A stretch of DNA of 43,404 bases from SIG673 sp045658525 (lineage in GTDB: Bacteria > Bacillota > Clostridia > Oscillospirales > CAG-272), in contig JAZOVD010000019.1 of NCBI GenBank assembly GCA_045658525.1, positions 1 to 43,404 on the forward strand, given 5' to 3'. The notes beneath the pieces were generated by a model, which did not search any database, was not told where the DNA came from, and saw only the letters and a program-made list of their open reading frames with translations. Within the stretch, counting starts at the first letter, position 1, and each line of letters starts with the position of its first letter. Both the position numbers and the translations under genes were made by a program. Positions 42,296-43,404 of this stretch are shown here, one piece after another.

Positions 42296-43351
42296 ATGAA
42301 CCCTTACATACCAAAACGAGTACAGGAAATATCCGAGTACGTTCCGGATACGTCCTGCCCAAAGATAAAGCTCGACGCAAACGAAAGTCCATACGAAGTT
42401 CCGAGCAGAGTGTTAAATGAGATAGAGAAAATATCGCTTTCGGAGATGAACCGTTATCCCGATCCTGAAATGAAGGAACTTCTTTCGGCTTACGGTGAGC
42501 ATATATGCGTTACCCCCGATCGTTTGGTCGCGGGCGACGGCTCGGACGAGCTTATCTCGCTGATAATAAACACCTTCCTTTGCGACGGTGGTAAGCTTCT
42601 TATATGCGCTCCCGATTTTTCTATGTATAAGTTTTACGCGGAGTTTTCGGGCGCTAAGACCGTGGTTTATGAGAAAAATGACGGAATGTGGGTCGATTTT
42701 GACGAGCTTAAAGCTACGATCGAGCGTGAAAACGTAAGACTTGTCATGCTTTCAAATCCCTGTAACCCGACGGGAGTTATATATGACAGAGAGACCGTTC
42801 TTAAATTTGTTGACGGAGTTAAGGCTCTCTGCGTTATAGACGAGGCTTATATGGAGTTTGCTCCCGTAGGCGAGAGCGTTATAGCTGATGCTGAGAAAAG
42901 AGATAACCTGATAGTTCTTAAAACTGTATCAAAAATAGGTCTTGCGGGACTTCGTTGCGGCTTTGCTACCGCAAACAAAGAGCTTATTTCCGCTCTTAAA
43001 AAGACGAAAAGTCCGTACAATCTTAACACCGTAACTCAGTCCGCGGTAGCGGCGGCGATAAGGAATTATTCGGATTTTGCCGAGAATACCGAAAAGATAA
43101 AGGCAGAGGTAGTAAGAATGTACGAAGCTCTCTTGCCGCTTTCTGAAAAGCTCGGCTTTAAGATGGACAGAAGCAGCGCGAACTTCGTTTATCTTCGTTT
43201 CACCTCACCCGTAAACGCCAAAACGGCGTGGCAGGGGCTGCGTGATGAGGGTATCTCTGTGAGACTTATGAAAAACGCTCTGCGTATAACCGCGGGCACT
43301 CCAAGCGAGACCGACGCGCTTATAAACGCTTTTAAAACGATGAAAATATAA
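42296..43351 (+). CDS. hisC: Histidinol-phosphate aminotransferase
   Basis: PLP-dependent class I/II aminotransferase, 351 residues. Motifs are KLDANESPYEVP, NRYPDPEMKEL, GDGSDELISLI, SNPCNPTGV, VIDEAYMEFAP and the PLP lysine in LKTVSKIGLAGLRCGFA. HisC is favoured over related aminotransferases because of its place after hisD, four bases apart, and the ANESP start. The operon likely continues past the window end. Confidence 0.94.
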   Translation: MNPYIPKRVQEISEYVPDTSCPKIKLDANESPYEVPSRVLNEIEKISLSEMNRYPDPEMKELLSAYGEHICVTPDRLVAGDGSDELISLIINTFLCDGGKLLICAPDFSMYKFYAEFSGAKTVVYEKNDGMWVDFDELKATIERENVRLVMLSNPCNPTGVIYDRETVLKFVDGVKALCVIDEAYMEFAPVGESVIADAEKRDNLIVLKTVSKIGLAGLRCGFATANKELISALKKTKSPYNLNTVTQSAVAAAIRNYSDFAENTEKIKAEVVRMYEALLPLSEKLGFKMDRSSANFVYLRFTSPVNAKTAWQGLRDEGISVRLMKNALRITAGTPSETDALINAFKTMKI

Positions 43352-43366
43352 TGCGGTAATTTAGCC

Positions 43367-43404
43367 GTCATCCTGAGCGTAGCCCCGAGATTCCACCTTC
43401 GCTT
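43367..43404. repeat. Intergenic repeat family 2, truncated by window end
   Basis: GTCATCCTGAGCG, then CCGAGATTCC and CCTTCGCTT match the left end of the block at 34574-34677, with a spacer three bases shorter. The window stops inside the copy, 16 bases after hisC. Confidence 0.65.

Overview
The window reads as chromosome of an anaerobic Gram-positive bacterium of the class Clostridia, most likely a gut lineage near Oscillospirales or Christensenellales (inference). The evidence is a Gram-positive PolC replicase, the non-mevalonate isoprenoid genes dxr and ispG in the frr-uppS-cdsA-rseP-polC neighbourhood, the short HisG plus HisZ form of histidine biosynthesis, strong AGGAGG-type ribosome sites with some TTG/GTG starts, heavy ATA use for isoleucine, and vegetative promoters with 17-bp spacers.

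Layout. 1-126 is the tail of lysS, followed by a 237-bp nested inverted-repeat element. 459-3019 is an operon of uppP, a membrane-anchored unknown and the lipoprotein flavin transferase apbE. 3233-11583 is the most unusual locus: a strong promoter drives a 2729-residue secreted mosaic protein with a cysteine/His-Trp repeat array, then a 41-residue peptide gene, closed by a perfect 16-bp terminator. 11813-15233 (minus strand) is a GldF/GldG-like ABC-2 export operon whose ATPase-like subunit has lost every catalytic motif. 15472-17746 is pgk and tpiA, separated by an unusual duplicated spacer. 17840-19180 (minus) holds a PHP-domain phosphoesterase and a small unknown. 19650-25868 is a metabolic operon: purine-type phosphoribosyltransferase, mutarotase-like epimerase, YqeG phosphatase, endonuclease IV-like protein, aroQ, an M24 peptidase and a GH36 glycosidase. 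26073-34562 carries translation and envelope/isoprenoid genes (rpsB, tsf, pyrH, frr, uppS, cdsA, dxr, rseP, ispG), then polC. 39157-43351 is the start of a histidine operon (hisZ, hisG, hisD, hisC) that continues past the window.

How genes work together. UppP, UppS, Dxr and IspG all serve undecaprenyl/isoprenoid supply for the envelope. Pgk and TpiA are adjacent glycolytic steps. RpsB, Tsf, PyrH and Frr form a classic growth cluster with an S2-type leader. HisZ and HisG form the first enzyme of histidine synthesis.

The best candidates for something undescribed are the catalytically dead ABC ATPase within an otherwise intact GldF/GldG operon, and the giant secreted repeat protein paired with a tiny peptide. 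At least three families of non-coding intergenic repeats are also visible. No CRISPR array, tRNA, rRNA, transposase or prophage gene was seen.
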